Assembly (NCBI RefSeq): GCF_013155395.1
Contig: NZ_JABJWC010000004.1
Span: 62,001-126,000 of the forward strand
Length of the DNA stretch: 64,000 nucleotides
Direction: 5' to 3'
From: Komagataeibacter melomenusus
Lineage (GTDB): Bacteria > Pseudomonadota > Alphaproteobacteria > Acetobacterales > Acetobacteraceae
Part shown: one piece after another, positions 36,962 to 46,250 of the stretch
How positions within the stretch are numbered: position 1 is the first letter of the stretch
Layout: every line of letters begins with the position of its first letter
Program-made: the position numbers and the translations under genes
The notes under the pieces: model-generated
Told to the model about the DNA's origin: nothing
The model's database searches: none
The model's input: the letters and a program-made list of their open reading frames with translations, nothing else

Positions 36962-38653
36962 TCATTGCACCCTCCCGGCCTCATGAAACCGGCCCCCCTC
37001 GACACGCACCACCCGGTCCATCCGTGCCGCCACGGCAGGATTATGGGTAATGCACAGGATGGTTGTCCGTGCTGGCAGGACCTGCAGCAGCGCGGCCATC
37101 AGGCTGCGCTCGGTATCCGCATCCAGCCCCTCGGTCGGCTCATCAAGGATAAGCCATTGCGGAGCGCGCAGGATGGCCTGGGCCATGGCCAGCCGTCGCG
37201 CCTGGCCGCCGGAAAGGCGCACGCCACCTTCGCCGATCAGGGTATCCAGACCGGCGGGTTCCGCGCGCACGAAAGCCGTGAGCTGCGCGACCTGCAGGGC
37301 GTGCCACATCGCCTGCTCCGTGGCGGAGGGGCAGGCAATGGCCAGGTTGCGGCGGATACTGCCCACGAACAGGTGAAAGTCCTGCGCCACCACGCCGATG
37401 TGCCGGGCCATGATGTCCGCATCGACATCCTTCAGGTCCACGCCGCCAAAGCAGGCCGTGCCTTCCTGATAATCATAAAAACGGAACAGCAGGTTCACCA
37501 GCGTGCTCTTGCCCGTGCCAGACGGCCCGACAATCGCCACACGTTCCCCCTGTCTTACCGACAGATCGGCATGACGCAGCACCCAGCGCCGTGCCCCCGT
37601 ATAGCGCAGGCCAATATTGCGCAGCGACAGGTCAAATGGCGCTGCGGGAGTGCGCGGCCTTGCGGGCGCAGGCACGCAGGGCAGTGTATCGCACAGGGCA
37701 AAGATCCGGCCTGCCGCCACACGCACCTGGCCCAGCAACTGCCATGCAGCGGGCAGGGGGGTGAGCACATCAAACGCGGCCAGGCCACCGAGCGCCAGCA
37801 TGGGCAGGCAGGCGGCAGGCAGCGCGCCGGTGCGATAGGCCCTGTCCGCCATGGCCAGGACGCCTGCCGCGCTCATCATGGTGATGATGGTCATCGCACT
37901 CCGCGCGCCCCCTTCAATCAGGGCCACGCGCCGGCGTGCATGACGGATATCGGCTTCGCGCCCGGCAATCCGTGCCTGCACGGTCCGTGCGGCACCGAGG
38001 AACATGAACTCGCCCATGCCCTGAAGCACCTCGGTCAGGTCCGCATGCAGGGCATCCTGCTGGTGGCTGATGCGGCGCATGGCACGTGCGGATAATACAC
38101 CGGCCACGCCCGGCAGCACGCCACCGCACACTGCCAGCCCCCCGGCCAGCACAAGGGCTGCGGGAAGGGAGAACGCCCCCATGACCGCCACGATCACCAC
38201 GCAGCAGATGGCGGCGCTGGCGATGGGCAGCAGCACTTCCAGATAGAACTGCCCCATCTGGTCCGTATCCGCCACAAAGCGGAACATCATGTCGCCACTG
38301 CGCTGCCGCGCCAGTATGGCAGGGGCCTGTGGGGCAAGGCGTTCGAAACTCCACGCCCGCACCCGCCCGATCAGGCGCAGTGTCGCATCATGCGTGACCA
38401 GCCGCTCCAGATAACGGGCCAGAATACGCATGGTGGCAAAAAACCGCACGCCAACAGCAGGCAGGAACAGGTTGAAGGCGTTGCGTGCGGCAATCCCGCC
38501 CAGCCCGGCCACGGCAGCCGCCGCCAGCAGCCAGCCCGACAGGAACAGCAGCCCGAAATTGGCCAGCGACGCCGCGACCGACAGGGCAAGCCCCAGCGCC
38601 ATCTGCCACCGCACAGGCCGCATGAGGCCGATGATGCGGGCCAGCATGCTCAT
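36962..38653 (-). CDS. cydC: ABC transporter CydC (heme/thiol exporter for bd oxidase assembly)
   Basis: Half-transporter with an N-terminal membrane domain (about residues 1-310) and a C-terminal ATPase, 563 residues. Walker A is GPSGTGKST, the signature is LSGGQARRLAMAQ, and Walker B is WLILDEPTEGLDADTE. CydDC acts in cytochrome bd assembly and periplasmic redox balance. The ATG at 38653 overlaps the cydD stop by four bases (ATGA), and the longer frame to 38707 is rejected. The pairing with cydD and position before cydA identify it despite general similarity among ABC exporters. Confidence 0.93.
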   Translation of the reverse strand: MSMLARIIGLMRPVRWQMALGLALSVAASLANFGLLFLSGWLLAAAAVAGLGGIAARNAFNLFLPAVGVRFFATMRILARYLERLVTHDATLRLIGRVRAWSFERLAPQAPAILARQRSGDMMFRFVADTDQMGQFYLEVLLPIASAAICCVVIVAVMGAFSLPAALVLAGGLAVCGGVLPGVAGVLSARAMRRISHQQDALHADLTEVLQGMGEFMFLGAARTVQARIAGREADIRHARRRVALIEGGARSAMTIITMMSAAGVLAMADRAYRTGALPAACLPMLALGGLAAFDVLTPLPAAWQLLGQVRVAAGRIFALCDTLPCVPAPARPRTPAAPFDLSLRNIGLRYTGARRWVLRHADLSVRQGERVAIVGPSGTGKSTLVNLLFRFYDYQEGTACFGGVDLKDVDADIMARHIGVVAQDFHLFVGSIRRNLAIACPSATEQAMWHALQVAQLTAFVRAEPAGLDTLIGEGGVRLSGGQARRLAMAQAILRAPQWLILDEPTEGLDADTERSLMAALLQVLPARTTILCITHNPAVAARMDRVVRVEGGRFHEAGRVQ

Positions 38654-40344
38654 GCCGCGCGCTCCGCGGTGTGCGGGCTGCAAAAAACCTGCCCGTCGCG
38701 CAGGCATACAACCTGTGCTGCCTGTGCGATCATGGCTGGCCGGTGGGCCACCACAATACAGATCCGCCCCACCGCCGCGCGCGCAATGGCCGCGACGACA
38801 CGCTGTTCACCCTGCGGGTCGAGGTTGGCGGTGGGTTCATCCAGAATCAGCACCTGCGGGTTGCGCAGCAGCACGCGCGCCAATGCCAGGCGCTGCACCT
38901 GCCCGCCCGACAGGCCCGCACCGCGCTCACCCACCATTGTATCGAACCCCTGCGGCAGCGCCTCGATAAAGGACAGGGCATCAGCCTGTGCCGCTGCGGC
39001 GCGCAGGCTGTCCAGATCCGCCATCGGGTTGGCCAGGCGCAGGTTTTCGGCAATGGTGCCATGGATCAGCCGTGGCTGCTGGGGCACCCAGCCAATCCTG
39101 TCCTGCCAGTGGCCATGCAACACGCCACACTCATCCGTGGCCGTGACATGCCCCTGCATGGGGCGCAGCAGCCCCAGAAGCAGCCGGATCAGGGTGGTTT
39201 TGCCCACGCCGCTTTCACCCGTTACAACCGTCAGCGCACTGCGTGTGAACGTGCAGCCCACGTGCGACAGCACGGGCGCACCCGCCTGATAGCCAGCCGT
39301 GACATCCGCACAGCTTATGGACACCAGCGGTGCACCGGCAGTGCGCGCTTGTGCACCGGGCAGCTCAGCCGTTTCGGGCAGGGAGAAAAGCTGGCTGATG
39401 CCCGCCATGGCCGCTGTTGCATTCTGGCGGGCATGATAGCTGGCCGAGAAGGCACGCAGCGGCATGAAATATTCTGGCGCCAGCAGCAAAACCAGAAAGG
39501 CCGACTGGAAATCGGCCTTCCCGTCCAGCAGGCGCGCGCCAAACACGACCGCCACCAGCGCGATGGACAGGCTGGCAAAGAATTCCAGCACGGCGGATGT
39601 CAGGAACGCCACTTTCATGACCGACATGGTGGTGGTGCGGTATTCATCGGCCATGCCCGCCACGGCGGTCACCGCATCACGCGCGCGACCGAACAGCCGC
39701 AGCGTGGTCAGCCCCTGCACTGTATCGAGAAAGGCCGCGCCCAGCAGCAGGAGCTGCATCCACTGCTGGTCCATGATCGCCTGCGCACGATACCCCACCA
39801 GCGCCATGAAGACGGGAACAAGCGGCCCCGTGCAGGCAAGGATGACAAAGCTCCACCCATCCAGGTGCAAGACCATGCCCAGCACCAGCAGCGGCAGGAC
39901 CACCATCATGGCGGCGCGCGGCACGTACTGCGCAAAATAGGGTTCCAGCGCTGCAATCCCGTCGCCCAGCACGGTCACCATCTGGCCCGTCGCCTGCCCG
40001 GCCAGGCCAACCGGGCCGACACGGAACAGGTGGCGCAGCAGTTCGCCACGTATGGCCGCGCTCAGCCGCAGGCTGCCTTCATTCGCCACCATGTCGGCAG
40101 CCCATTGCAGCAGCGCGCGCAAGGCCAGCAGGGCAAGCAGCATTGCCAGTCCGGCATATGCATCGGCAATGACGTGGCCATGGAACGCAAGGTCCGACAC
40201 GATACGCGCCAGAACTGCCAGTTGCAGCACCAGCATGACCGCTGCCGCCCCACCAAGCACGACAGCCGCACCAAGCCAGAGGCCGATACGCCGCGTAAAC
40301 CCCATGAGCGTTCTGTTGCCGGGAGAGACCATAACCACTTTCAC
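38650..40344 (-). CDS. cydD: ABC transporter CydD (heme/thiol exporter for bd oxidase assembly)
   Basis: Partner of CydC; 564 residues with an N-terminal six-helix domain and a C-terminal ATPase. Walker A is GESGVGKTT, the signature is LSGGQVQRLALAR, and Walker B is VLILDEPTANLDPQG. The helix 1-2 region and GLTTLRLFGRA segment fit CydD. It opens the operon cydD-cydC-cydA-cydB-cydX-small gene. The start is either this GTG or an ATG four codons later (40332); neither has a strong ribosome site. A 10-base inverted repeat lies just upstream. Confidence 0.93.
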   Translation of the reverse strand: MKVVMVSPGNRTLMGFTRRIGLWLGAAVVLGGAAAVMLVLQLAVLARIVSDLAFHGHVIADAYAGLAMLLALLALRALLQWAADMVANEGSLRLSAAIRGELLRHLFRVGPVGLAGQATGQMVTVLGDGIAALEPYFAQYVPRAAMMVVLPLLVLGMVLHLDGWSFVILACTGPLVPVFMALVGYRAQAIMDQQWMQLLLLGAAFLDTVQGLTTLRLFGRARDAVTAVAGMADEYRTTTMSVMKVAFLTSAVLEFFASLSIALVAVVFGARLLDGKADFQSAFLVLLLAPEYFMPLRAFSASYHARQNATAAMAGISQLFSLPETAELPGAQARTAGAPLVSISCADVTAGYQAGAPVLSHVGCTFTRSALTVVTGESGVGKTTLIRLLLGLLRPMQGHVTATDECGVLHGHWQDRIGWVPQQPRLIHGTIAENLRLANPMADLDSLRAAAAQADALSFIEALPQGFDTMVGERGAGLSGGQVQRLALARVLLRNPQVLILDEPTANLDPQGEQRVVAAIARAAVGRICIVVAHRPAMIAQAAQVVCLRDGQVFCSPHTAERAA

Positions 40345-40375
40345 ACCATGCGCCTGCCTGTATCCCGGCAGACAC

Positions 40376-40415
40376 TTACATAATTTATGAATATATTATT
40401 AAGTTAATTATGTAA
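40376..40415. promoter_or_regulatory. Inverted repeat in front of the cyd operon
   Basis: Perfect ten-base arms TTACATAATT (40376-40385) and AATTATGTAA (40406-40415), with centres 30 bases apart (about three helical turns), lie 32-71 bases upstream of the cydD start. The location suits an operator for an oxygen or redox regulator. It does not match the FNR (TTGAT-N4-ATCAA) or ArcA patterns. Confidence 0.45.
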
Positions 40416-40999
40416 CTGTTAGATGTCAAGAAGGATAAGATCGGTCTTCTTTAAAAAAGACATCGGGCAGGCCGATCAATCTTGGTGGCGGGTGGGAGGC
40501 GTTGTCTGATGGGGGCGCCAGAGAACGCCTTCTGGTCGTGGAATAATCCGCGTTGGATATGATGCATGAAACGAAAATTATATCATAAAAACAGTCTATT
40601 AATTATATAGATATGCGTAAGGCAGGCGGGATGCGGGGGTATCTTTCAGCGAGCTGCGTGGTCCATCGGATGTGCGCATGCCTGGCCCGGTGGAGGGTGC
40701 TGAAATCCAGGGCGTGTCGCTGATATCAACGCGCAATAGCATCCTTGACGATGGGTGATGCAGGAACTAACATTTAAACGATTAATATATTTATGTAACA
40801 AAAAACGAGACTGAAAGGTGATATCCGATAATGCCATGCAGGTGCACCATGAACCTTCTGTCCGGACCACGGGGCCTGGCTACAGGCTACGCAACTGGTA
40901 TCCGAAAGCCGAAATGAAAATAAACGACAGGCAAATGTATTAAAAATGGCGTGAATGCCTGCGTATCTATTTCTTCATGCAAAAATAAGGATCTGTTCC
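40416..40999. other. AT-rich divergent intergenic region, no gene seen
   Basis: About 580 bases between the divergent cyd operon and the DUF442-type gene. A 74-codon minus-strand frame (40646-40870) has no ribosome site or motif. The region probably holds promoters in both directions. Confidence 0.4.
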
Positions 41000-41437
41000 G
41001 TGAATGATTTGGCCCGTGCCCTTACGCCCATGTTCTCTATTGCACCGCAGTTGACTGTATCCGATATCAACAAGGCTGCTGCTGACGGGTTTAAAAGTAT
41101 CCTGTGTGCCCGCCCGGATGGTGAGCAGGGGGATCATGTGCCAGGCAAGGAGATTGAACAGGCCGCCTTTTGCCTGGGTCTCGATTTTACAGCCATTCCA
41201 GTGCAGGCGGGGCATCTGCCCGATGGCGATGCCGTGGCCAGCATGCGCATGGCGCTCAGACGTATGCCCGGGCCTGTGCTTGGATATTGCCGTTCTGGCA
41301 CACGGGCCGCGCAGTTATGGGCGATGGCCCAGGTCGGCACCCTGCCGGATGCAGAGATATTGGAAGCGGGCCGCAAGGCTGGCATCAATCTCTCTGCCGC
41401 CATCGCCGCCGCCCCAAGGCCGAATACAGACGTCTGA
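41000..41437 (+). CDS. DUF442/TIGR01244 phosphatase-fold (beta-lactamase-hydrolase-like) protein
   Basis: 145-residue protein of the small family often annotated as sulfur transferase or beta-lactamase hydrolase-like (as in the N-terminal domain of Blh/BigR-linked proteins). Seen are SIAPQLTVSDINKAAADGFKSI and the active-site loop YCRSGTRAAQLW with the cysteine and arginine of a C-x5-R-like phosphatase or thiol site. GTG at 41000 is preferred: AAGGA lies eight bases before it, and the ATG at 40955 lacks a site. Relatives act in sulfide detoxification or biofilm control. No sulfur genes are nearby, so the role is open. Confidence 0.75.
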   Translation: MNDLARALTPMFSIAPQLTVSDINKAAADGFKSILCARPDGEQGDHVPGKEIEQAAFCLGLDFTAIPVQAGHLPDGDAVASMRMALRRMPGPVLGYCRSGTRAAQLWAMAQVGTLPDAEILEAGRKAGINLSAAIAAAPRPNTDV

Positions 41438-42128
41438 CCGATGCGGTTCGGGGGGAGCACCCCCTCAGGCATACGGCTTCTGTCATACGGTTCGCCAGCA
41501 GGCGATAGGGCGCAGATGTTCTGGCATGTGCCCAGGTAGCGGACGCAGCGTGCAGACGCCAAAGCCGTATCTGGCCCCCGGATGCCGATCTCTCGGCGCC
41601 CGGCGGGGATATCGTCAATACGTGAGGCCGTTGTGTCCCGCATCCTCACGCATCAGGGCCAGATGCAGGACAACCAGAGGCCATGCTTCGTCTGATCCAT
41701 CAGCAGGGCAGGGTTTGCGTGCCGGTGTCATCCTGCATGGCTGCACCCATCAGGCACGACGGTACATAATATCCTTTCGCGGCAATCACGTATCATGTGG
41801 GTTGGGGGGGAGGCGCTGCTCCCGGCCCCACCTTCAAACTCTTGTGATGCATGCCCCATGCCGCACAGCCTGCAAGCGCCCGCCCGGCCCCCTGAAACCA
41901 GCCATTCCGACCGGCCCACCGCAGCGTGAGCGCAGGGCTGCCCTGTCGGGTGCGGACATTGACACGCTACGGCGGAATATAGTCACGATACGGGGAGTAT
42001 TGCATCGACACGCAGGCCATGGCGCAATCTTCAACCAGAGAGCGGCAATCCGTTGGCACGTTTACACAACACCAACCTTGCCTGCCCATAACGCCATCCG
42101 GCCCGCCCCTTGTTAAGGATATGACGAG
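41438..42128. other. Gap without recognisable gene
   Basis: About 690 bases of mixed composition between the DUF442-type gene and the semialdehyde dehydrogenase. Open frames on both strands extend from, or are antisense to, the neighbouring genes and show no family motif. It may contain a decayed gene, but nothing can be named. AAGGATATGACGAG at 42115-42128 is the ribosome site for the next gene. Confidence 0.35.
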
Positions 42129-43499
42129 ATGAGTCCCTATCGCACCATTAATCCTGCCACCGGCCAGACGGAAAAGGTCTTTGACCTGCATGATGACAGG
42201 GAAATGCTGGCCCGGCTCGAAACCGCCCATAAGTTCTGGGAGAGCGACTGGCGCCGCCGCACCATTGCCCAGCGCCGTGACATCATGCTCAAGGCTGCCG
42301 AGATCCTGCGCCGCGACAAGGAAAAGCATGCGCGCCTGATTTCCATCGAAATGGGCAAGATCCTGCCCGAGGCCATTGCCGAGGTCTCGCTCTCGGCCGA
42401 CATCCTGGCCTATTATGCCGAGAAGGCCGAGACTTTCCTTGCCCCGCGCGAACTGCCGGTGTCGCAGGGTCATGCCAGTGTCACCAGCGAGCCGCTGGGC
42501 ATCATCTACTGCGTGGAGCCGTGGAACTTCCCCTACTACCAGCTTGCCCGCGTGGCCGCCCCCAACCTGATGGCGGGCAATGTCGTCATGGTCAAGCATG
42601 CGCCGGGCGTGCCGCAATGCGCCGAGGCGTTCGAGGCGCTGTTCCGTGAGGCAGGCGCGCCCGCAGGGGCCTACACCAACCTGTTCATCACCAATGACCA
42701 GTCGGAAAAGCTGATCGAACGCCCCGAAATCCGCGGCGTCGCCCTGACCGGCAGCGAACGCGCCGGCAGCGCCGTGGCGGGCCAGGCAGGCCGCGCGCTC
42801 AAGAAAAGCACGATGGAACTCGGCGGGTCGGATGCCTTCATCGTGCTTGATGATGCCGATCTCGACACGGTCATCCCGCTTGCGGTGCAGGCGCGCATGT
42901 CCAATAACGGCCAGGTCTGCACGGCAGCCAAGCGCATGATCGTGCACAAGTCGCTCGTTGAGGAATTCACCGCGCGCCTGAAGGTCGCGATCAATGACTT
43001 CAAATACGGCGACCCGCTCGAGCAGGGCGTGACCCACGGCCCGATGAGCAGCCAGGTGGCGATGGAACATGCCGTAGCCCAGGTGGAAAAGGCCGTGGCG
43101 CACGGGGCGAGCCTTGTTGTGGGCGGCAAGCGCATCGAGCGCGAGGGCTTCTTCATGAAGGCCGCGATCCTGACCAACGTGACCAGGGACAACCCCATCT
43201 TCTATCAGGAAATCTTTGGCCCTGTCGCCATCATCTACGCGGTGGGCAGCGAGGATGAAGCCGTGGCGCTGGCCAATGATTCGCCTTACGGCCTTGGTGG
43301 CTCCATCCAGACCAGCGATGTGGAACGCGGCCGCCGCGTGGCCGCCCGGATCGATACGGGCATGGTCTTCATCAACAGCGTGACCGGCACGGCGCCCGAC
43401 CTGCCGTTTGGCGGCATCAAGAACTCCGGCTATGGCCGTGAACTGTCGGAATTCGGCATTGAGGAATTCCTCAACCGTAAACTCGTTCACACGCCCTGA
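42129..43499 (+). CDS. Succinate-semialdehyde dehydrogenase (NAD(P)+)
   Basis: Aldehyde dehydrogenase of 456 residues, Sad/GabD type. Catalytic cysteine C264 is in NNGQVCTAAKR and the general base E230 in MELGGSD; the coenzyme region carries EPWNFPYYQLARVAAPN, and the C-terminal part FGPVAIIY and PFGGIKNSGYGRELSEFG. In acetic acid bacteria, 2-oxoglutarate decarboxylase plus this enzyme can replace the 2-oxoglutarate dehydrogenase step of the TCA cycle; a decarboxylase is not in this window. GABA degradation is the other usual role. AAGGA lies before the ATG. Confidence 0.9.
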   Translation: MSPYRTINPATGQTEKVFDLHDDREMLARLETAHKFWESDWRRRTIAQRRDIMLKAAEILRRDKEKHARLISIEMGKILPEAIAEVSLSADILAYYAEKAETFLAPRELPVSQGHASVTSEPLGIIYCVEPWNFPYYQLARVAAPNLMAGNVVMVKHAPGVPQCAEAFEALFREAGAPAGAYTNLFITNDQSEKLIERPEIRGVALTGSERAGSAVAGQAGRALKKSTMELGGSDAFIVLDDADLDTVIPLAVQARMSNNGQVCTAAKRMIVHKSLVEEFTARLKVAINDFKYGDPLEQGVTHGPMSSQVAMEHAVAQVEKAVAHGASLVVGGKRIEREGFFMKAAILTNVTRDNPIFYQEIFGPVAIIYAVGSEDEAVALANDSPYGLGGSIQTSDVERGRRVAARIDTGMVFINSVTGTAPDLPFGGIKNSGYGRELSEFGIEEFLNRKLVHTP

Positions 43500-43619
43500 G
43501 CCCTCAGGCACAGATCGCTCCCGTCATGTGATGGGGGCGGTCGTTCTGACATCGCCCCTAGCCGCCGCGACAAAACCGGGCCATGCTGATGGCCTTGCCA
43601 CGTTGGGGGAAAAGGGGCG

Positions 43620-44600
43620 ATGCACGCATTACCGGTATTTGCAGATGTGGTCGCGGCGGCAGCGCGGATCAAGGGGCGGGCGCACCGCACGCCGGTCCTG
43701 ACATCGCGGTATTTCAATAGTGCCAGCGGCACGACGCTGTTCTTCAAGGCCGAGAATTTCCAGCGCGTGGGTGCTTTCAAGTTCCGGGGGGCCACAAATG
43801 CCATCGCAGCCCTGCCGCAGGCCGTCAGGCAGCGTGGGGTGGTGGCGTTTTCATCGGGCAATCATGCCCAGGCCGTGGCCAGTGCCGCGCAGGATGCGGG
43901 CATACCCGCCACCATCGTCATGCCCGAGGATGCCCCGGCCATGAAATTGGCCGCCACACGGGGCTATGGCGCTGAAGTGGTGCTCTATGACCGTTACACG
44001 CAGGACCGGCAGGCCATCGCCACCGCCATTGCCAATGAGCGTGGCGCCACGGTGCTGCCACCCTTCGACCATCCCGACATCATCGCCGGCCAGGGCACCG
44101 CCGCACTGGAACTGTTTGAGGAAACCGGCCCGCTTGATGCGCTGTTCGTGCCCGTTGGAGGCGGCGGGCTGGCCTCGGGCTGCGCGCTTGTTGCCAGTAC
44201 GGTGGCACCGGACTGCGCGGTGATTGGCGTGGAACCGGCAGCGGGCGATGATGCGCGCCAGTCATTGGCGGCAGGGCATATCGTGCAGATTCCGGTGCCC
44301 CGTACCTTGGCCGATGGCGCGCAGACAACCGCCCTCTCACCCCTGACCTTTGCCCTCATGCAAAAATATCTGCGCGATATTGTCACGGTCGATGACGCGG
44401 CCCTTGTCGCCACGATGCGGCTTGTCGCCGAGCGGATGAAAATTGTTGTCGAGCCGACCGGCTGCCTTGGCGTGGCAGCCGCCCTTGCCGCAGCGCCCCG
44501 GTGGCAGGGCAGGCGCATTGGCGTGCTGGTATCAGGCGGGAACGTGGACATGACGCGCTTTGGCCAACTGGTGCAGGCCACGCAGCCTGCTGGCCAGTAG
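43620..44600 (+). CDS. PLP-dependent threonine/serine dehydratase family ammonia-lyase
   Basis: Fold-type II PLP enzyme, 326 residues. The Schiff-base lysine is K54 in GAFKFRGA; FSSGNHAQAVA and VPVGGGGLASG bind the cofactor phosphate. It lacks the ACT regulatory domain of biosynthetic IlvA and matches the short class that includes catabolic threonine dehydratase, serine racemase and threo-3-hydroxyaspartate ammonia-lyase. The specific substrate cannot be decided. The frame starts after GGGGCG with ATG at 43620, 120 bases after the semialdehyde dehydrogenase, so the two may be co-transcribed. Confidence 0.87.
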   Translation: MHALPVFADVVAAAARIKGRAHRTPVLTSRYFNSASGTTLFFKAENFQRVGAFKFRGATNAIAALPQAVRQRGVVAFSSGNHAQAVASAAQDAGIPATIVMPEDAPAMKLAATRGYGAEVVLYDRYTQDRQAIATAIANERGATVLPPFDHPDIIAGQGTAALELFEETGPLDALFVPVGGGGLASGCALVASTVAPDCAVIGVEPAAGDDARQSLAAGHIVQIPVPRTLADGAQTTALSPLTFALMQKYLRDIVTVDDAALVATMRLVAERMKIVVEPTGCLGVAAALAAAPRWQGRRIGVLVSGGNVDMTRFGQLVQATQPAGQ

Positions 44601-44682
44601 GGGCCGGAATCTTAAGGCGCCAACCAGCGACACTGATCCGTTCAGGTCGCCTGATGCATGCTCATGGTAGCATGGGGGTGAT

Positions 44683-44698
44683 TACGTAATTCTACGCA
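44683..44698. promoter_or_regulatory. Candidate urea-regulon operator upstream of ureD
   Basis: TACGTA-ATTC-TACGCA, two TRCGYA half-sites four bases apart, 53 bases before the ureD start. The porin promoter (49904-49919) agrees with it in 13 of 16 positions, and the urtA promoter (56048-56063) has the same half-site spacing. Binding by the LuxR-type regulator encoded at 51780-52673 is inferred. Confidence 0.5.
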
Positions 44699-44751
44699 AT
44701 GGACATGCCCCACCCGGCTGCTACGATGGCCCCGATGCTGTCAGGACGGAA

Positions 44752-45585
44752 ATGAACGCGGGAACAACCCTTCTCCAGCGCGCAAGGGGGCAGTTCGGGC
44801 TGGAAGTCAGAGCCGATGGCTCCCGCACCCGCATGGCCGACCTGGTGCAGGCAGGCTGCTGCCGTCTGCTGTTTCCCCGCGTGCAGGGCAATGGGCTGGA
44901 AGCCGCCACGGTCAATATATCCGGCGGCATTGCGGCGGGGGATCGCATAACCGGGCGCCTGGCCTGTGGCCCCGGCACGGACCTGCTGGTCACATCGCAG
45001 GCGGCCGAGCGGATCTACCGCGCCCGCCCTGAAGATGGTCCGGCGGAGATGACGGTTGCCTGCCATATTAGCGCCGGAGCGCGGCTGGAATGGCTGCCGC
45101 ATGGCACGATCTTTTTTGATGGCAGCCGCCTGCGCCGCCACATGGTGGTGGAGATGGCGCAGTCTTCCACCTTCCTGTTTCTCGAGAGCCGGATATTTGG
45201 CCGCATTGGCGCAGGCGAGCAACTTGCCAGCCTGCATGTGCGCGACCGCCTGACCATAAGGCGCGCGGGCGACCTGCTGCTCGAAGACATGCTGCGGCTG
45301 GAAAGCACCGATGTCACCGCCCTGTTGGCCCGGCCTGCCGTGGCCGCAGGGCAGGGCGCAGTGGCGACACTGGTGCTGGCCAGCCCGCAGGCGATGGACC
45401 TGCTGGCCCCGGTGCGCACCCTGCTGGCGGCACCGCAATGCGCGGGCTTTGCCGCCTCGGCATGGAACGGCATGCTGGTGGTGCGCGGCGTGGGTGCCGG
45501 TGGCTGGGCGCTTGAGGGGGCGCTGCGGCATATCCTGCCGGCATTGCGGGCGGGGCGGCCCATGCCCTCTACATGGCGGTCATGA
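44752..45585 (+). CDS. ureD: Urease accessory protein UreD
   Basis: UreD (UreH) is the scaffold that docks UreF and UreG onto apo-urease during nickel insertion. The 277 residues contain family segments [36 protein letters not shown] and the [20 protein letters not shown] strand pair. ACGGAA lies just before the ATG. It is the first gene of ureD-A-B-C-E-F-G, 35 bases before ureA, which is a common order in alphaproteobacteria. A two-half-site motif upstream may be its operator. Confidence 0.94.
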   Translation: MNAGTTLLQRARGQFGLEVRADGSRTRMADLVQAGCCRLLFPRVQGNGLEAATVNISGGIAAGDRITGRLACGPGTDLLVTSQAAERIYRARPEDGPAEMTVACHISAGARLEWLPHGTIFFDGSRLRRHMVVEMAQSSTFLFLESRIFGRIGAGEQLASLHVRDRLTIRRAGDLLLEDMLRLESTDVTALLARPAVAAGQGAVATLVLASPQAMDLLAPVRTLLAAPQCAGFAASAWNGMLVVRGVGAGGWALEGALRHILPALRAGRPMPSTWRS

Positions 45586-45619
45586 TACAGCACAGGCAGG
45601 CAAGGAGGCGGAGCACGAC

Positions 45620-45922
45620 ATGAAGCTGACACCAAGGGAAAAGGACAAGCTGCTCATTGCCATGGCCGCTATCGTGGCCCGCCGCAGGCTGGAGCGTGGC
45701 GTGCGGCTGAACTACCCCGAGGCCGTGGCCCTGATTACCGACCATGTGGTCGAAGGCGCGCGCGACGGGCTGAGTGTGGCCGAGCTTATGGCCAGTGGCG
45801 GCCATGTGCTGACCCGCGCGCAGGTCATGCCCGGCGTGGCCGAGATGATCCATGATGTTCAGGTCGAGGCGACCTTTCCCGATGGCACGAAACTGGTGAC
45901 AGTCCATGACCCGATACGCTGA
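45620..45922 (+). CDS. ureA: Urease subunit gamma
   Basis: Small structural subunit of urease, exactly 100 residues as usual, beginning [17 protein letters not shown] and containing [14 protein letters not shown] and the [19 protein letters not shown] end. AAGGAGG lies 11 bases upstream, the strongest ribosome site in the operon. It overlaps ureB by 17 bases. A longer frame from 45311 is antisense noise. Confidence 0.97.
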   Translation: MKLTPREKDKLLIAMAAIVARRRLERGVRLNYPEAVALITDHVVEGARDGLSVAELMASGGHVLTRAQVMPGVAEMIHDVQVEATFPDGTKLVTVHDPIR

Positions 45923-46250
45923 CCCCCTGCCCGAAGGCGCGGTGCCGGGCGAAATCCTGACCGATGAGGGCGAAATCACCCTCAACGCAGGCCAGCCCCG
46001 GCGCACCCTGCGCGTGACCAATACCGGCGACCGCCCCGTGCAGGTGGGCAGCCATTATCATTTTGCCGAGGTCAATCCGGCCTTGCATTTTGACCGCGCG
46101 CAGGCGCTGGGCTGGCGGCTTGATGTGCCATCGGGCGGGGCGGTGCGCTTCGAGCCGGGGCAGGAGCGTGACGTGACGCTGGTGCCGCTGCGCGGCCTGC
46201 GTCGCGTGATCGGCTTCCGGGGCGATGTAATGGGGAGTGTGGACCAATGA
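45906..46250 (+). CDS. ureB: Urease subunit beta
   Basis: Structural beta subunit of urease, 114 residues. The core [35 protein letters not shown] and GFRGDVMG segments are canonical. The N-terminus before PGEI is about ten residues longer than the usual MIPGEI start, and the ATG lies inside the end of ureA. The stop overlaps the ureC start by four bases, so A, B and C are translationally coupled for stoichiometric assembly. Confidence 0.96.
   Translation: MTRYADPLPEGAVPGEILTDEGEITLNAGQPRRTLRVTNTGDRPVQVGSHYHFAEVNPALHFDRAQALGWRLDVPSGGAVRFEPGQERDVTLVPLRGLRRVIGFRGDVMGSVDQ

Noticed and set aside
36758-38095. 445-codon plus-strand frame over cydC and the start of cydA
   Set aside because: Antisense to two recognised genes, with no motif or ribosome site.
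38671-40383. 570-codon open frame on the plus strand
   Set aside because: It mirrors cydD, whose ATPase motifs are intact on the minus strand; the mirror protein is rich in Q, H and R, as shadow frames are here.
40646-40870. 74-codon minus-strand frame between cydD and the DUF442-type gene
   Set aside because: No ribosome site or motif; lies in the promoter region.
41106-42116. 336-codon plus-strand frame running from the DUF442-type gene into the following gap
   Set aside because: It overlaps the real gene in another frame, has no motif, and is rich in R, P and C.
41967-43511. 514-codon open frame on the minus strand
   Set aside because: It is antisense to the complete succinate-semialdehyde dehydrogenase gene and arises from its GC-rich third positions; no family motif.
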